Assembly (NCBI GenBank): GCA_035655435.1
Contig: DASRUN010000034.1
Span: 1-28,022, forward strand
Length of the DNA stretch: 28,022 bases
Source: UBA493 sp035655435
GTDB lineage: Archaea > Iainarchaeota > Iainarchaeia > Iainarchaeales > Iainarchaeaceae
Direction of reading: 5' to 3'
Shown: in pieces, positions 1-9,006 of the stretch
Layout: each line of letters opens with the position of its first letter
Numbering within the stretch: position 1 is the first letter of the stretch
The notes under the pieces: generated by a model
Databases searched by the model: none
Told to the model about the DNA's origin: nothing
The model's input: only the letters and a program-made list of their open reading frames with translations
Made by a program: the position numbers and the translations under genes

Positions 1-621
1 CAGCTTGTTGTTTCGGATAGTGTAGTTCAAAAACTATTTGTTCAACCGTTGAATTCCTCTGCAGAAGTAAATAGTAGAACACTAACCAACGCCGAGTTGC
101 CGGTTTTAATTAACGATGCAGCATTCACAGAAACTATAGACATCACAATTGATGCACGCATGAATGTTGACTCCAGCGTAAAAGATCTTGTTGCAACAAT
201 CAACATAGCAGCATTTGCGTACAAGGCCAACAAAAAAGTTGGAACAATAAGCGTTGGTTCGTGCGCTCCGTTGTTCGGACAATATTATAAAGTCACAAAT
301 GTACAGCCAACCGGAACAACATCAATAACATTTGATTTGAGTAAACCATGCCTTTATGAAGGAAACAGATTAACCGGGTTAGCAGGAACAGGCGGACCGT
401 TTTCTCTGAAACTTGTGGACGTGGGTCAACCAACTCCAACAACTTACAATGCAGCTTTTGAATTATACAATTCAAGTAACCAGCTTGTTAACAACGGAAC
501 ATTCACGACAGGACAGAACATCAAAAACACTTTCACACAATTGACAAAACAGATAACCATAAGCTCAATTGCAGTTGATGCAACAACGGGAATAGGAAAA
601 GTAGAATTACAAATAACCTAA
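1..621 (+). CDS. Secreted/surface protein of unknown family, C-terminal part (5' truncated by window edge)
   Basis: The reading frame is open from base 1 and ends with TAA at 619-621, so about 206 C-terminal residues are visible. An internal TTG could be mistaken for a start, but open frame continues upstream of it. The sequence is rich in Thr, Ser, Asn and Val, in short alternating hydrophobic stretches typical of extracellular beta-sandwich domains. It has only two cysteines, which could form one disulfide. No transmembrane helix or sorting signal is visible at the C-terminus. It is followed by a similarly composed surface protein in the same direction, so it is probably an envelope or secreted protein. 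I do not recognise a family. Confidence 0.75.
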   Translation, partial: QLVVSDSVVQKLFVQPLNSSAEVNSRTLTNAELPVLINDAAFTETIDITIDARMNVDSSVKDLVATINIAAFAYKANKKVGTISVGSCAPLFGQYYKVTNVQPTGTTSITFDLSKPCLYEGNRLTGLAGTGGPFSLKLVDVGQPTPTTYNAAFELYNSSNQLVNNGTFTTGQNIKNTFTQLTKQITISSIAVDATTGIGKVELQIT

Positions 622-661
622 TTCCAATTGCAGAATCACGCTTCATTCAACATAATCCATA

Positions 662-676
662 GCAATTTAAATATTA
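662..676 (+). promoter_or_regulatory. Candidate TATA box upstream of the surface protein gene
   Basis: The AT-rich stretch AATTTAAATATTA lies in the 97-nt gap between two same-direction genes, about 45-55 nt before the GTG start at 719. Archaeal TATA boxes lie about 25 nt before the transcription start, which would leave a short leader. A second AT-rich run at 700-717 could serve instead. Inferred from position and composition only. Confidence 0.35.
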
Positions 677-718
677 GGTGAAACTTAACTAGTAAATCAA
701 ATAAATTTTTTTATTAAA

Positions 719-3292
719 GTGAAAAGGGGTCGAACAAATTTGAATTCTAAACTAATTGCATTTGTGTGCTTGGTGCTTATTGCCGGCTTTGTTAATGCTG
801 CAGCTCCAACCGGAAGCGTTACCGCTCCAACAAATGGAACTTATTGGAAAAACGGAACCCAAACCATTACTTTTAGTGTTACTGATACTGATGCTCCGGC
901 CGATTTCAATGCAGTTGTTTATTACAGCGCAAGTGCGGGAGCAAAAACAAATAATCTAACAGTCCCGGATCTAAATTTGTTTGCTTCGGGAAGATGTTCA
1001 GCAACAACATTCGCAAGCGGAACAACCTGTTCTTATTCATGGACCCTTACAGGAGTTGCAGATGGAAATTATTTCATTGATGTTGAATTAAAGGATTTGA
1101 ACAATGCGGATTCAGCAACAATCAGCAGCCCTTCATTCATGATTGATAATACAAATCCAACGGGAAGTATTTCGGGAACTGTAAGCGAAAACGATGTAAC
1201 ACTTACATTTTCCGGAGCCGATGCGCATAGCGGAGTTGCAAAATTTGAAGTTAAAGTAGATTCGGGAAGTTATATTGACAAAGGCGTTTCAGGCACTTCG
1301 CATTTATTCGAAAATTTAAGCAACGGAGATCGTAATTTCACTTTAAGAGTAACGGATCTTGCAGGAAACCAATTTGAAACAAGCATCATAAAGAACGTGA
1401 GCTTTTCAAGCAGTTCAAAGCCCACGGCCAAGCCTGAGATAACCTCCGACACACATGAGGAAGATGAATGGACAAGTGAAACAGAAGCGGAATTTGAGTG
1501 GACAACGGTTTCAACGGCAACACTTTATAGATACGCATTGAACACGGACGATAATTATACTATTGATGCTGATGACACTTCCAATGGGGATTCCAGGACA
1601 AAAATTTATGACAGCCTTGATGACGGAGAACGCTGGTTCCACGCTGCAGGATGCAATGAAGCAGGATGCGGACCCACAGATCATTATAGAGTTAGGGTTG
1701 ATGCGGGAACTCCCGGAGCTGTTTCAAACATTTCAGGTTTCGGGCAGAGCGATGGTAGCATTTACATTTCATGGGAAGAACCCGATGACAATCCTGCTGC
1801 AAATAATTCCGGCATAAAAGAATACGCGATTTATAGGAACAAGAGCAAGCAAACCGGTTCCAGAGACTTTATTCCAACAGATGCAGGAGTAAAGGCTTTC
1901 ACCGGAATCACGGAAACCGATTTTACCGATGAGGAGAATCTCATTGAGGGATTGGCTTATTATTACAGAATCAGGGCAATTGACAATGCAGGAAACCAAG
2001 GGCCTTTGAGCGGAGTCAATAGAATTCTTCTCGGCGCAGTAACATGCGATATTGAAATCGAATTCAATGTTCCGGAAAATGTCGGCGCAGGAATTTTGGA
2101 TATTGTCGCAAATATTTCAAGCGGCACTATAGAGAATGCTGATTTGAAAATAAAACTTCCGGGAAAGGCATTTGAAACAATTGCAATTGACAAAAGCGGG
2201 GCAAAAATAGAGGATTCTTTTGAAATACCAATTGGAGCGGATGGAACCGCATCATTATTATTGGAGGGCACGAGCGATACCGGAGCGGATTGCCAGAAAA
2301 CACTTGATTTTACGATTGACACTGAAAAACCAATAGTGAGTTTAATTGCGCCGAAAGAAAACGGCGAAGTTGGCCAAACAACAAAAATTATTGCATCTGC
2401 TTCGGATGAAGGATCCGAAATCAAAAAAGTGGAAGCATTTTTGGACGGAACCTTGATTGGAGAATTGAGAAAAACAGGGAACACTTACACGCTTGAGTGG
2501 AATTCGAGAACAAAAGCAAACGGAACATACAACCTTGAAATTAAGGCGGAAGATAATGCAGGAAACACGGAAGTTTTCGAGGCAAGAGTAAAAGTCAATA
2601 ATGTTGAGGGCGACATTATTTCGGAGGAAACAAAAACATTTGAAACCGCGAATCTGGATGAGTTGCTCAAGGCGGCTAATTTGAAGGAAGAGTTTTTTGA
2701 GGAAGCAAAAAAACTTATCAATGAGAATGATCCTACAAGAACTTTGATTGTTGCAAAGAATGGTTCCGGTTCAACAGCGGTAATTGTTGTAACACTCAAA
2801 AATTCAGGGCAAGCAAAGAACATGCAGCTCATTGAATTCATTCCAAAAAACATTGTTGGAAACGCGCGCGATATTGAAAGCGAGCAAGAGTTTGCTGTAA
2901 TTCAAAATGATCCTGTAATTGGTTTTAATCTTGGAGAAGTTGCTTCAGGAGAAGAAGTTAGAATTTCTTATACTGTCGGAACCAATCTGAATGAGGGACA
3001 GGCAAATTCTATCATCAACAATTTCAAGGAATTCAATACGCCCCCTGTTCTTTTAGAAGAATCAAGAAAAGAGCCTATAGCAACAACGCCTTTGTCTGAC
3101 ATTGTTTTTATTGCATTCATAATAATAGCGGTTTTGGCGATAATCGGGATTCTCCTTGTTGTTCTTGGCGGAGGGGCTCTTTTAGCCCACAAGGTTTTGA
3201 AAAGCGACCATGGTTTTGAAACCGGAAAAGGCAAGTCTTTTGACCAAAAAACACAGGAAAAATCCGGTAAATTTGGTTATGAAAATAAATAG
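719..3292 (+). CDS. Cell-surface protein with Ig-like/fibronectin III-like domains and C-terminal membrane anchor
   Basis: An 857-residue protein. Residues about 10-28 form a typical signal peptide ending near Val-Asn-Ala-Ala. The ectodomain contains several beta-sandwich repeats whose last strands end in D-x-A-G-N motifs near residues 212, 419 and 610, as in Big/Ig-like and FN3 domains. The block at about 535-625 resembles the bacterial Ig-like type that carries 'A-x-D-N-A-G-N'. A hydrophobic helix at about 795-825 is followed by a basic and polar tail of about 35 residues, predicted cytoplasmic. The GTG at 719 is used here, but a TTG at 740, preceded by AAAAGGGG, would still leave an intact signal peptide. 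Probable role: adhesion or S-layer-associated surface structure; the ligand is unknown. Confidence 0.85.
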   Translation: MKRGRTNLNSKLIAFVCLVLIAGFVNAAAPTGSVTAPTNGTYWKNGTQTITFSVTDTDAPADFNAVVYYSASAGAKTNNLTVPDLNLFASGRCSATTFASGTTCSYSWTLTGVADGNYFIDVELKDLNNADSATISSPSFMIDNTNPTGSISGTVSENDVTLTFSGADAHSGVAKFEVKVDSGSYIDKGVSGTSHLFENLSNGDRNFTLRVTDLAGNQFETSIIKNVSFSSSSKPTAKPEITSDTHEEDEWTSETEAEFEWTTVSTATLYRYALNTDDNYTIDADDTSNGDSRTKIYDSLDDGERWFHAAGCNEAGCGPTDHYRVRVDAGTPGAVSNISGFGQSDGSIYISWEEPDDNPAANNSGIKEYAIYRNKSKQTGSRDFIPTDAGVKAFTGITETDFTDEENLIEGLAYYYRIRAIDNAGNQGPLSGVNRILLGAVTCDIEIEFNVPENVGAGILDIVANISSGTIENADLKIKLPGKAFETIAIDKSGAKIEDSFEIPIGADGTASLLLEGTSDTGADCQKTLDFTIDTEKPIVSLIAPKENGEVGQTTKIIASASDEGSEIKKVEAFLDGTLIGELRKTGNTYTLEWNSRTKANGTYNLEIKAEDNAGNTEVFEARVKVNNVEGDIISEETKTFETANLDELLKAANLKEEFFEEAKKLINENDPTRTLIVAKNGSGSTAVIVVTLKNSGQAKNMQLIEFIPKNIVGNARDIESEQEFAVIQNDPVIGFNLGEVASGEEVRISYTVGTNLNEGQANSIINNFKEFNTPPVLLEESRKEPIATTPLSDIVFIAFIIIAVLAIIGILLVVLGGGALLAHKVLKSDHGFETGKGKSFDQKTQEKSGKFGYENK

Positions 3293-3340
3293 CACCCCCT
3301 TTAATATCCCCTAAAAAGGATTTCCCATAAGTGTTTTTTT

Positions 3341-4495
3341 ATGCCCGCACAAAACATGGTTACTGTAATAGGAGCCGGTCCGGCAGGATTGGCTTGTGCC
3401 AGAAAAACCCAGGAATTGGGGTGGAAAACTACTATTATTGAGGACCATCCAACTGTAGGAGATCCGGTTGCTTGCACCGGGCTTATAAGCGCTACCGGAG
3501 TTGATGAACTCAGGATCAGGAGACAGGTGGAGGAAGTGCTTGTAAATAAGATCAAAGGGGCACAGATTTTTTCGCCAAATCACGAGATGATAGAGATAAA
3601 AAGAAGCAATCCTGTTGCTTATGTAATCGATAGGGGCAAATTTGACAGGGTTTTGGCAAAGGATGCGGTTGATGCCGGAGCAGAACTAAAACTTAACACA
3701 AAAATGATTGATATTCGGAATGAAACAATTTTCACGGAGTATAAAGGCAGGGGAGAGCTTCTAAAATCAAAGATAATTGTTGGCGCTGACGGGGTTAATT
3801 CCAAAACAAGAGGCCTTGCGGGAATAAGCACTAACATAAAGGATTTTGTGCATGCTTATCAGGTTGTTGCAAAAGGAAATTTTGATCCTAATTATGTGCA
3901 GGTTTATGTTGGGGAATATTCAAAGAATTTTTTTGCTTGGATTGTTCCAGAAAACGAGGAAACAGCGCGCATTGGATTGGCTAGCACCTCCGGAAACATT
4001 AGAAAGGATTTCAATGTTTTTGTTGCGGAAAAAAATATTTCAGGAGAATTCTGCGACATGTGCTCTTCGTTGATTCCGATAGGAGAACCGCTCAAAAATA
4101 TTGTAAAAAACAATATAATGTTGGTTGGTGATTCGGCTTTCCAAACAAAAGCTACAACCGGCGGAGGAATAATGATTGGAATGGAGGCCGGGAGAATAGC
4201 AGGACAAGCAATCAATGATCATATTAAGGAAGGAAAACCTTTGAAGGATTATGAAAAAGCCTGTGCCGGAATAAACAAGGAATTGAAAATCCATTGGAAA
4301 GTCAGGCAATATCTCAACAACAAAAATGAGGATGAGCTTGACAAATTATTCAGGAGAATGAGAAACGCGAAGATCGGAGAATTTTTGAGCGAACACGGAG
4401 ACATGGATAAGCCCTCGCGTTTTATCGGAAAGGTTCTTTCAAAGCCCAGCCTTTGGGGAATGTTCCCGGAAGCACTCAGGTTTATGAGCACGTGA
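3341..4495 (+). CDS. Geranylgeranyl reductase family FAD-dependent oxidoreductase
   Basis: A 384-residue protein with an N-terminal Rossmann FAD-binding motif GAGPAGLA (residues 11-18) and the second flavin motif VGDSAFQTKATTGGGI (about 261-276), diagnostic for the geranylgeranyl reductase branch of the p-hydroxybenzoate hydroxylase superfamily. In archaea these enzymes saturate the isoprenoid chains of ether lipids such as digeranylgeranylglyceryl phospholipid, with FAD as cofactor, at the membrane. Length fits the family. A conserved 'P-V-A-C-T-G' segment at about residue 47-52 matches the substrate-side region. The polymerase gene follows after only 6 nt, so they may be co-transcribed. The exact substrate cannot be read from sequence; other polyprenyl or quinone-like substrates are possible. 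Confidence 0.88.
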   Translation: MPAQNMVTVIGAGPAGLACARKTQELGWKTTIIEDHPTVGDPVACTGLISATGVDELRIRRQVEEVLVNKIKGAQIFSPNHEMIEIKRSNPVAYVIDRGKFDRVLAKDAVDAGAELKLNTKMIDIRNETIFTEYKGRGELLKSKIIVGADGVNSKTRGLAGISTNIKDFVHAYQVVAKGNFDPNYVQVYVGEYSKNFFAWIVPENEETARIGLASTSGNIRKDFNVFVAEKNISGEFCDMCSSLIPIGEPLKNIVKNNIMLVGDSAFQTKATTGGGIMIGMEAGRIAGQAINDHIKEGKPLKDYEKACAGINKELKIHWKVRQYLNNKNEDELDKLFRRMRNAKIGEFLSEHGDMDKPSRFIGKVLSKPSLWGMFPEALRFMST

Positions 4496-4501
4496 AAAAA
4501 T

Positions 4502-5581
4502 ATGAATAGAATAATTCTGCACGTTGATTTTGACTATTTTTATGCACAACTCGAAGAATTGAGAAAACCGGAATTGAAAGAAAAACCAATAGCGGTTTGC
4601 ATGTTTTCCGGAAGAACCGAATTTTCCGGAGCTGTTGCAACCTCTAATTATAAAGCGCGCGAAAAAGGAGTAAAGGCCGGAATGCCGATTGCTTTTGCAA
4701 AACAAAAAATTCCCGAAATTATTTTGATCAAAGCCGATCGCGAATATTATTCCGAGGTTTCGAATAGAATAATGGAGTTGATGCGCGAGCATTCTGATAA
4801 GTTTGAGCAAGCTGGAATTGATGAAGCGTATATTGATGTTACGGAGCAAACAAAATCAAGTTTTGTTGAAGCAAAAAAGATTGCGGAGAAAATAAAAAAA
4901 AGAATTCTGGAAGAGGAAAAGCTTACTTGTTCTGTTGGTGTTGCACCAAACAAATTAATTGCAAAAATGGCTTCGGGTTTCAAAAAGCCTGGCGGCTTAA
5001 CAGTTATAACAGAAAAAGAGGTTAAAGAATTCCTGCGCGGAATGAGAATAAAAGATTTGCACGGAATTGGCCCGAAAACAGTTGAAATTCTTTCGGAAAA
5101 AGGAATAACCACTATTCCGAAACTTGTGGAAACTCCGATAAAAGAGTTGCAGGAATTGTTCGGGGAAAATAAAGGGGTTTTAATTCACGAAAAATCAATT
5201 GGCTTTGATGAATCTCCGGTTGAGGAAAAGGAGAAACAACAATATTCGCGAATTCTCACGCTCAAAGAAAACACTTCCAGCGCGGAAAAGATTTTTGGAG
5301 AATCGAAAATTCTCGCACAACAATTATCGCAAAAAGCAAAAGAGAACAATGTTTTATTCAGAACCATTTCAATTATTTTGATTTCAAACAAACTTGAATC
5401 GGTTTCGCGGAGCAGAACGCTTCCGAAAGAAACACAAAGCGAAAAGGAAATACTTTCGGTTGCAAAAGAACTTTTCGAGGAATTTTTTTCCGCAAAACCT
5501 GAGTTTGTTGCACGAAGATTTGGTTTGAGGGTTTCGAATTTTTCAGCTCCCAAAACGCAGAAAACCATTTTTGATTTTTAA
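4502..5581 (+). CDS. dbh: Y-family DNA polymerase IV (Dpo4/Dbh-type translesion polymerase)
   Basis: A 359-residue protein of typical Dpo4 length. The N-terminus has the palm motif HVDFDYFYAQLEE (residues 7-19). The catalytic acids are D9 plus D107 and E108 in GIDEAYID, and Y14 sits at the steric-gate position. A helix-hairpin-helix-like segment around GIGPKTVEIL (about 184-193) and the little-finger domain follow. The C-terminus QKTIFDF is a PCNA-interacting (PIP) box, as in other archaeal Y-family enzymes. It performs lesion bypass synthesis. The start lies 6 nt after the reductase stop, with no strong Shine-Dalgarno, which suggests readthrough expression in one transcript. No sign of truncation or missing catalytic residues. 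Confidence 0.95.
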   Translation: MNRIILHVDFDYFYAQLEELRKPELKEKPIAVCMFSGRTEFSGAVATSNYKAREKGVKAGMPIAFAKQKIPEIILIKADREYYSEVSNRIMELMREHSDKFEQAGIDEAYIDVTEQTKSSFVEAKKIAEKIKKRILEEEKLTCSVGVAPNKLIAKMASGFKKPGGLTVITEKEVKEFLRGMRIKDLHGIGPKTVEILSEKGITTIPKLVETPIKELQELFGENKGVLIHEKSIGFDESPVEEKEKQQYSRILTLKENTSSAEKIFGESKILAQQLSQKAKENNVLFRTISIILISNKLESVSRSRTLPKETQSEKEILSVAKELFEEFFSAKPEFVARRFGLRVSNFSAPKTQKTIFDF

Positions 5582-5616
5582 GCGAAAAAATACTTTGATT
5601 TTCAGTAAAAAAATTT

Positions 5617-6063
5617 TCAATAAAGAATATTACTCAGCAATTCTACAAACGGCTGCACTAGAACCCATGTAAAAACATTTGGGAAAATCGTTGCAATGAT
5701 GAGGAAAAGAAATGTATTGAAATAATCAGTCTGGTAAATTGCCTTTATTATAAAAAATTCCACAATGAGAATTACTATAACAACAAACGGATTGTCGGGA
5801 AGAACAAAACTTGCAACCCAAAACATCACAACGAATAGAACATTCAAGAGCAATGCATTCAGGACAGTTGCTTTTGAGTTCTGCAATGCTTTGGATAAAA
5901 AGATTACGAAAACCGTTCCAATGATAATGCCCGCAATTGTAGAGAGCCAGTAAAAAGACAACATACAAACCAATAGAAGAGAGAGCAATAAATAGTTTTG
6001 GATTATTTTTCGGAAAATTTCACATTTTTCAAGGAAAGGGAAAAATTTTAAAGATCGGTCCAA
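5617..6063 (-). CDS. Small multi-span membrane protein, unknown family
   Basis: About 148 residues, almost entirely hydrophobic after the first 25, with four to five predicted transmembrane helices and short polar turns. It is transcribed divergently from the H+-pyrophosphatase gene and convergently with the polymerase gene. The start is uncertain: TTG at 6063 fits a transcript initiated from the palindromic TATA box at 6091-6100, while a TTG at 5988 or ATG at 5964 would remove a charged N-terminus and leave the membrane helices intact. I do not recognise a family, and no catalytic motif is visible. The divergent arrangement may mean co-regulation with hppA, but that is inference. Confidence 0.65.
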   Translation of the reverse strand: MDRSLKFFPFLEKCEIFRKIIQNYLLLSLLLVCMLSFYWLSTIAGIIIGTVFVIFLSKALQNSKATVLNALLLNVLFVVMFWVASFVLPDNPFVVIVILIVEFFIIKAIYQTDYFNTFLFLIIATIFPNVFTWVLVQPFVELLSNILY

Positions 6064-6090
6064 ACCCCTTCAAAACCCTCCAAATGCTTG

Positions 6091-6100
6091 TTTATATAAA
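6091..6100. promoter_or_regulatory. Palindromic TATA box between divergent genes
   Basis: TTTATATAAA is a perfect 10-bp palindrome, so it can act as a TATA box in both directions. Rightward initiation near 6120 would place the start of the pyrophosphatase downstream, at TTG 6141. Leftward initiation near 6070 would precede the TTG at 6063 of the membrane protein. Confidence 0.55.
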
Positions 6101-6140
6101 TGTTTTCTTTTTAAGAATATTAAATAAAGGTCGGATTTTG

Positions 6141-8210
6141 TTGATTGACGTTGTTTTTGGGGTTTGCATTGTAGCCCTTGTGTTTGCGGGCATTCTTGCC
6201 AGAGACGTGCTTAGCAAGGATCAAGGATCCGAAAAAATGCAGGAAGTTTCGAATGCGATAAGAGAGGGAGCAAATGCTTTTTTCAAGCGCCAGTACAAGA
6301 CAATTGGAATACTTTTTCTCGCGCTCACAGTGCTAATTTTTGTCGGTTACTCAATGCTCGGAAAACAGGAATTAGGAACACTAACCGCGGTTTCATTTAT
6401 TTTCGGAGCAATTTCTTCTTCTCTTGCAGGCTTTATTGGAATGTGGATTGCGATTAGGGCAAATATTAGAACCGCTTCCGGCGCAAAAAGAAGCATGAAT
6501 GATGCTCTTACAATCGCATTCAGGGGAGGAGCGGTTTCAGGAATATTAATTATCACAATGTCAATTCTCGGAATAGTCATTTTGTATTCTATTCTAACTT
6601 ACATTGGAACACCGATTGAGGAGATTCCGTTTTCAATAATCGGTTATGGTTTTGGAGCCAGTTTTGTGGCATTGTTTGCCCAATTAGGCGGGGGAATTTA
6701 CACTAAAGGAGCAGATGTTGGAGCTGATTTGGTTGGAAAAATCGAAGCAGGAATTCCGGAAGATGATGAAAGAAATCCCGCTGTTATTGCCGATCTTGTC
6801 GGGGATAATGTTGGAGATTGTGCCGGAAGAGGAGCGGATTTATTTGAAAGTGCGGCCGTGGAAAATATTGGTGCAATGATAATTGGAGTTGCATTGTTCC
6901 CTGTTTTTGGAATCGCGGGATTGTTGTTTCCTTTAGTTGTTGGAGCCGCGGGTTTGATTGCTTCTATTATTGGAATAATGACTGTGAAAACAAATGAAAA
7001 AGAAAATCCAATGAAAGCCTTGAATAGAGGTTATTATGTTACCGCGCTGATTGCCGCGATTTTTCTTTACTTTATAACCACGAACATGCTGACGGTTCCG
7101 GAAGCACCGGAAGCAAGTCTTTACTTGTTTTTTGCGGGAATAGTTGGAATAATTACGGGAACAATTCTAATTTGGATTACAATTTATTACACTGAAGCGG
7201 ATCATTCTCCCGTAAAAAGAATTGCAAGCGCTTCACAAACAGGGCACGCAACAAACGCAATTACAGGTTTTGCCGTTGCAATGGAAGCAACAGGACTTCC
7301 TGCAATTCTTCTTGGAGCGGCACTTATTGCATCTTATACTTTGGGCGAAGCAACGGGAATTCCTTTTGGGGGATTGTACGGAACTGCTGTTGCAACAATC
7401 GGAATGCTTTCAACTGCTGCATATGTAATGGCAATGGATACTTTCGGACCTATTGTTGATAATGCGGGCGGAATAATTGAAATGAGCGGGGAATCAGGAA
7501 TCGCAGCTAAAAGAGCTTCATCACTTGATGCTGCGGGAAACACTACAAAAGCACTTACAAAAGGTTATGCGATCGGTTCGGCCGCGCTTGCTTCGTTTTT
7601 GCTTTTCTCCGCATATTTGCAGGATGTTGGAAGAACATTGAACATTGAAAATGTTGCAATTGACATTGCAAAAGTTGATGTTTTTGTCGGCGCGCTCTTG
7701 GGTGCAATGTTGGTGTTTGTGTTCAGCAGCTTTGCAATTAGGGCTGTTGGAGAAACCGCTTTCAAGGTTGTTGAGGAAGTGAGGAGACAGTTCAGAGAAA
7801 TTCCGGGGATAATGCAGAAAAAGGCCAAGCCTGATTATGCAAGGTGTGTTGACATTTGCACTAAATCCGCGTTGAAGGAAATGATTCTTCCGGGAATGCT
7901 TGTTGTTTTCCTTACAATTGCGGTTGGAGTTATTTTGAAATGGGAAGCTGCGGGCGCATTCTTAATGGTGGGAACTATTACAGGAATAATGATGGCTTTG
8001 TTCCTCAATACAGGCGGGGGCGCATTTGACAATGCGAAAAAGCATATTGAATCGGGAGCATTCGGCGGAAAAGGTTCTGATGCTCACAAAGCCGCAATTA
8101 CCGGAGATACAATTGGAGATCCTTTCAAGGATACGGCCGGACCGAGTTTGCACGTACTTATAAAATTACTTGGAACACTAACGCTTGTTCTTTTGCCGTT
8201 GTTTATTTAA
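6141..8210 (+). CDS. hppA: K+-independent proton-translocating membrane pyrophosphatase
   Basis: A membrane-bound H+-PPase of about 689 residues that couples PPi hydrolysis to ion pumping. The substrate-binding block GADVGADLVGKIEAGIPEDD and the following DNVGD-C-AGRGADLFE segment are intact, as are the second PPi loop near D-T-F-G-P-I-V-D-N-A-G-G and the C-terminal GDTIGDPFKDTAGPSLH. The segment GNTTKALTKGYAIGSA carries Lys and Thr where K+-dependent enzymes have Ala and Gly, the established marker of the K+-independent H+-pumping class. The open frame extends to ATG 6084, but the TATA box lies inside that extension. TTG 6141 (or 6138), preceded by AAAGG at 6126-6130, is the better start and gives a normal N-terminal first helix. 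It probably conserves energy at the cytoplasmic membrane. Confidence 0.95.
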   Translation: MIDVVFGVCIVALVFAGILARDVLSKDQGSEKMQEVSNAIREGANAFFKRQYKTIGILFLALTVLIFVGYSMLGKQELGTLTAVSFIFGAISSSLAGFIGMWIAIRANIRTASGAKRSMNDALTIAFRGGAVSGILIITMSILGIVILYSILTYIGTPIEEIPFSIIGYGFGASFVALFAQLGGGIYTKGADVGADLVGKIEAGIPEDDERNPAVIADLVGDNVGDCAGRGADLFESAAVENIGAMIIGVALFPVFGIAGLLFPLVVGAAGLIASIIGIMTVKTNEKENPMKALNRGYYVTALIAAIFLYFITTNMLTVPEAPEASLYLFFAGIVGIITGTILIWITIYYTEADHSPVKRIASASQTGHATNAITGFAVAMEATGLPAILLGAALIASYTLGEATGIPFGGLYGTAVATIGMLSTAAYVMAMDTFGPIVDNAGGIIEMSGESGIAAKRASSLDAAGNTTKALTKGYAIGSAALASFLLFSAYLQDVGRTLNIENVAIDIAKVDVFVGALLGAMLVFVFSSFAIRAVGETAFKVVEEVRRQFREIPGIMQKKAKPDYARCVDICTKSALKEMILPGMLVVFLTIAVGVILKWEAAGAFLMVGTITGIMMALFLNTGGGAFDNAKKHIESGAFGGKGSDAHKAAITGDTIGDPFKDTAGPSLHVLIKLLGTLTLVLLPLFI

Positions 8211-8220
8211 GGTGATAAAA

Positions 8221-8419
8221 ATGTTAAATGAAAATTACTTTTCGTGGTCAGAAAAAGCATTCGAAAAAGCATGGAAAAATGAAGACGACAAATATTGGGA
8301 AAGCTTCCTGATTTGAAAAAGAAATTATAATACAAAAAATCGGAAAAACAACCTACCAAAAAACAAATGAAATAGTTGAAAAGATAATCAAAAATTTGGA
8401 TACCGGGGAAAAACAATAA
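8221..8419 (+). pseudogene. Small ORF apparently split by a frameshift (possible antitoxin remnant)
   Basis: Ten bases after hppA, AAGGTGATAAAA precedes an ATG opening a 31-codon frame that stops at TGA 8314-8316. Its tail (W-S-E-K-A-F-E-K-A-W-K-N-E-D-D) resembles the acidic 'W-x-N-x-E-D' ending seen in small archaeal antitoxins. From 8312 the +1 frame continues for 35 further sense codons of similar Lys/Ile/Glu composition to TAA at 8417-8419, so a one-base indel could have broken a protein of about 65 residues. Alternatively the 31-residue peptide is complete and the second part is chance. It sits just outside the tRNA-derived repeat that opens the toxin-antitoxin island. Confidence 0.4.
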
Positions 8420-8450
8420 ATCTTACTGCTTCTGATTAAAAACAAAATAA

Positions 8451-8478
8451 CCGCCTAATAGCCCCGCCCGGATTTGAA
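8451..8478 (+). repeat. Partial copy of the tRNA-Gln 3' end (att-like repeat A)
   Basis: These 28 bases match 9780-9807, the trailer, acceptor 3' strand and T-arm start of tRNA-Gln, with 26 identities. The mismatches are g8466 versus a9795 and t8475 versus c9804. The copy is in the same orientation as the tRNA and precedes the first toxin-antitoxin pair, as expected for an attachment-site duplication left by integration into the tRNA 3' end. Confidence 0.85.
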
Positions 8479-8537
8479 ATTGTCAGCTTGAAAAAAAACC
8501 AATAAATTTAAGAAGATAAAAGGCACATAATTAGATT

Positions 8538-8732
8538 ATGAGAACTGAGCAGCAAATTTTGGAAAAGCTTGATAAAATAGAAAGGGATATAGCAAGCATT
8601 AAAACGAAAATGGTTGATGCCGATGCCATAATGACTGAAGAAGATTACAAAACGCTTCTTGATTACAGAAAAGAAAAATCAGCCGGCGAACTTGTTTCCC
8701 ATAAAAAACTCAAAAAAGAACTTGGAATTTAA
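8538..8732 (+). CDS. Antitoxin of RelE-type module
   Basis: A 64-residue acidic/basic helical protein. It begins with a heptad-like segment (residues 3-25) and ends with a charged segment, a layout common for archaeal RelB-like antitoxins that wrap around the toxin. It overlaps the downstream RelE toxin by one base (TAATG), a typical translationally coupled antitoxin-toxin order. An AT-rich TATA-like stretch lies at about 8501-8510. No ribbon-helix-helix motif is obvious, so the assignment rests mainly on size and partner. It may also repress its own promoter, as such antitoxins usually do. Confidence 0.8.
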   Translation: MRTEQQILEKLDKIERDIASIKTKMVDADAIMTEEDYKTLLDYRKEKSAGELVSHKKLKKELGI

Positions 8733-8986
8733 TGTTTGAAGTTTCTTATTCCAAACAAGCAGAAAAGTTTCTGAAAAACACCGAAAAAATCCTGGCAAAA
8801 AGGATTTTAAAAAAAATAGAAGAACTAAAAATCAAGCCATTCTTACACGACACGAAAACTGTTGAAGGCTACAAAGAAAAAATTTTCAGAGTCCGTGTCG
8901 GAGACTACCGAATTCTTTATGAAGTGGATTATGCCAACAAACTAATCGGAATAGTGAAAATAGACAAAAGACCAAAAGTGTATTAA
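8732..8986 (+). CDS. relE: RelE/ParE-family toxin (probable mRNA interferase)
   Basis: An 84-residue protein with the full RelE/ParE layout: an N-terminal strand F-E-V-S-Y-S-K-Q-A, a helical hairpin rich in Lys and Glu (residues 9-35), then the conserved core R-V-R-V-G-D-Y-R-I-L-Y-E-V (about 54-66) and the C-terminal strand ending K-I-D-K-R-P-K-V-Y. The basic residues of the GDYRILYE strand and the terminal Arg/Tyr are the positions used for ribosome-dependent mRNA cleavage in RelE homologues. It shares one base with its antitoxin. It appears intact and is expected to inhibit growth when the antitoxin is lost. Confidence 0.93.
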   Translation: MFEVSYSKQAEKFLKNTEKILAKRILKKIEELKIKPFLHDTKTVEGYKEKIFRVRVGDYRILYEVDYANKLIGIVKIDKRPKVY

Positions 8987-9006
8987 TTGGAATCAAGAAA
9001 AATAAA

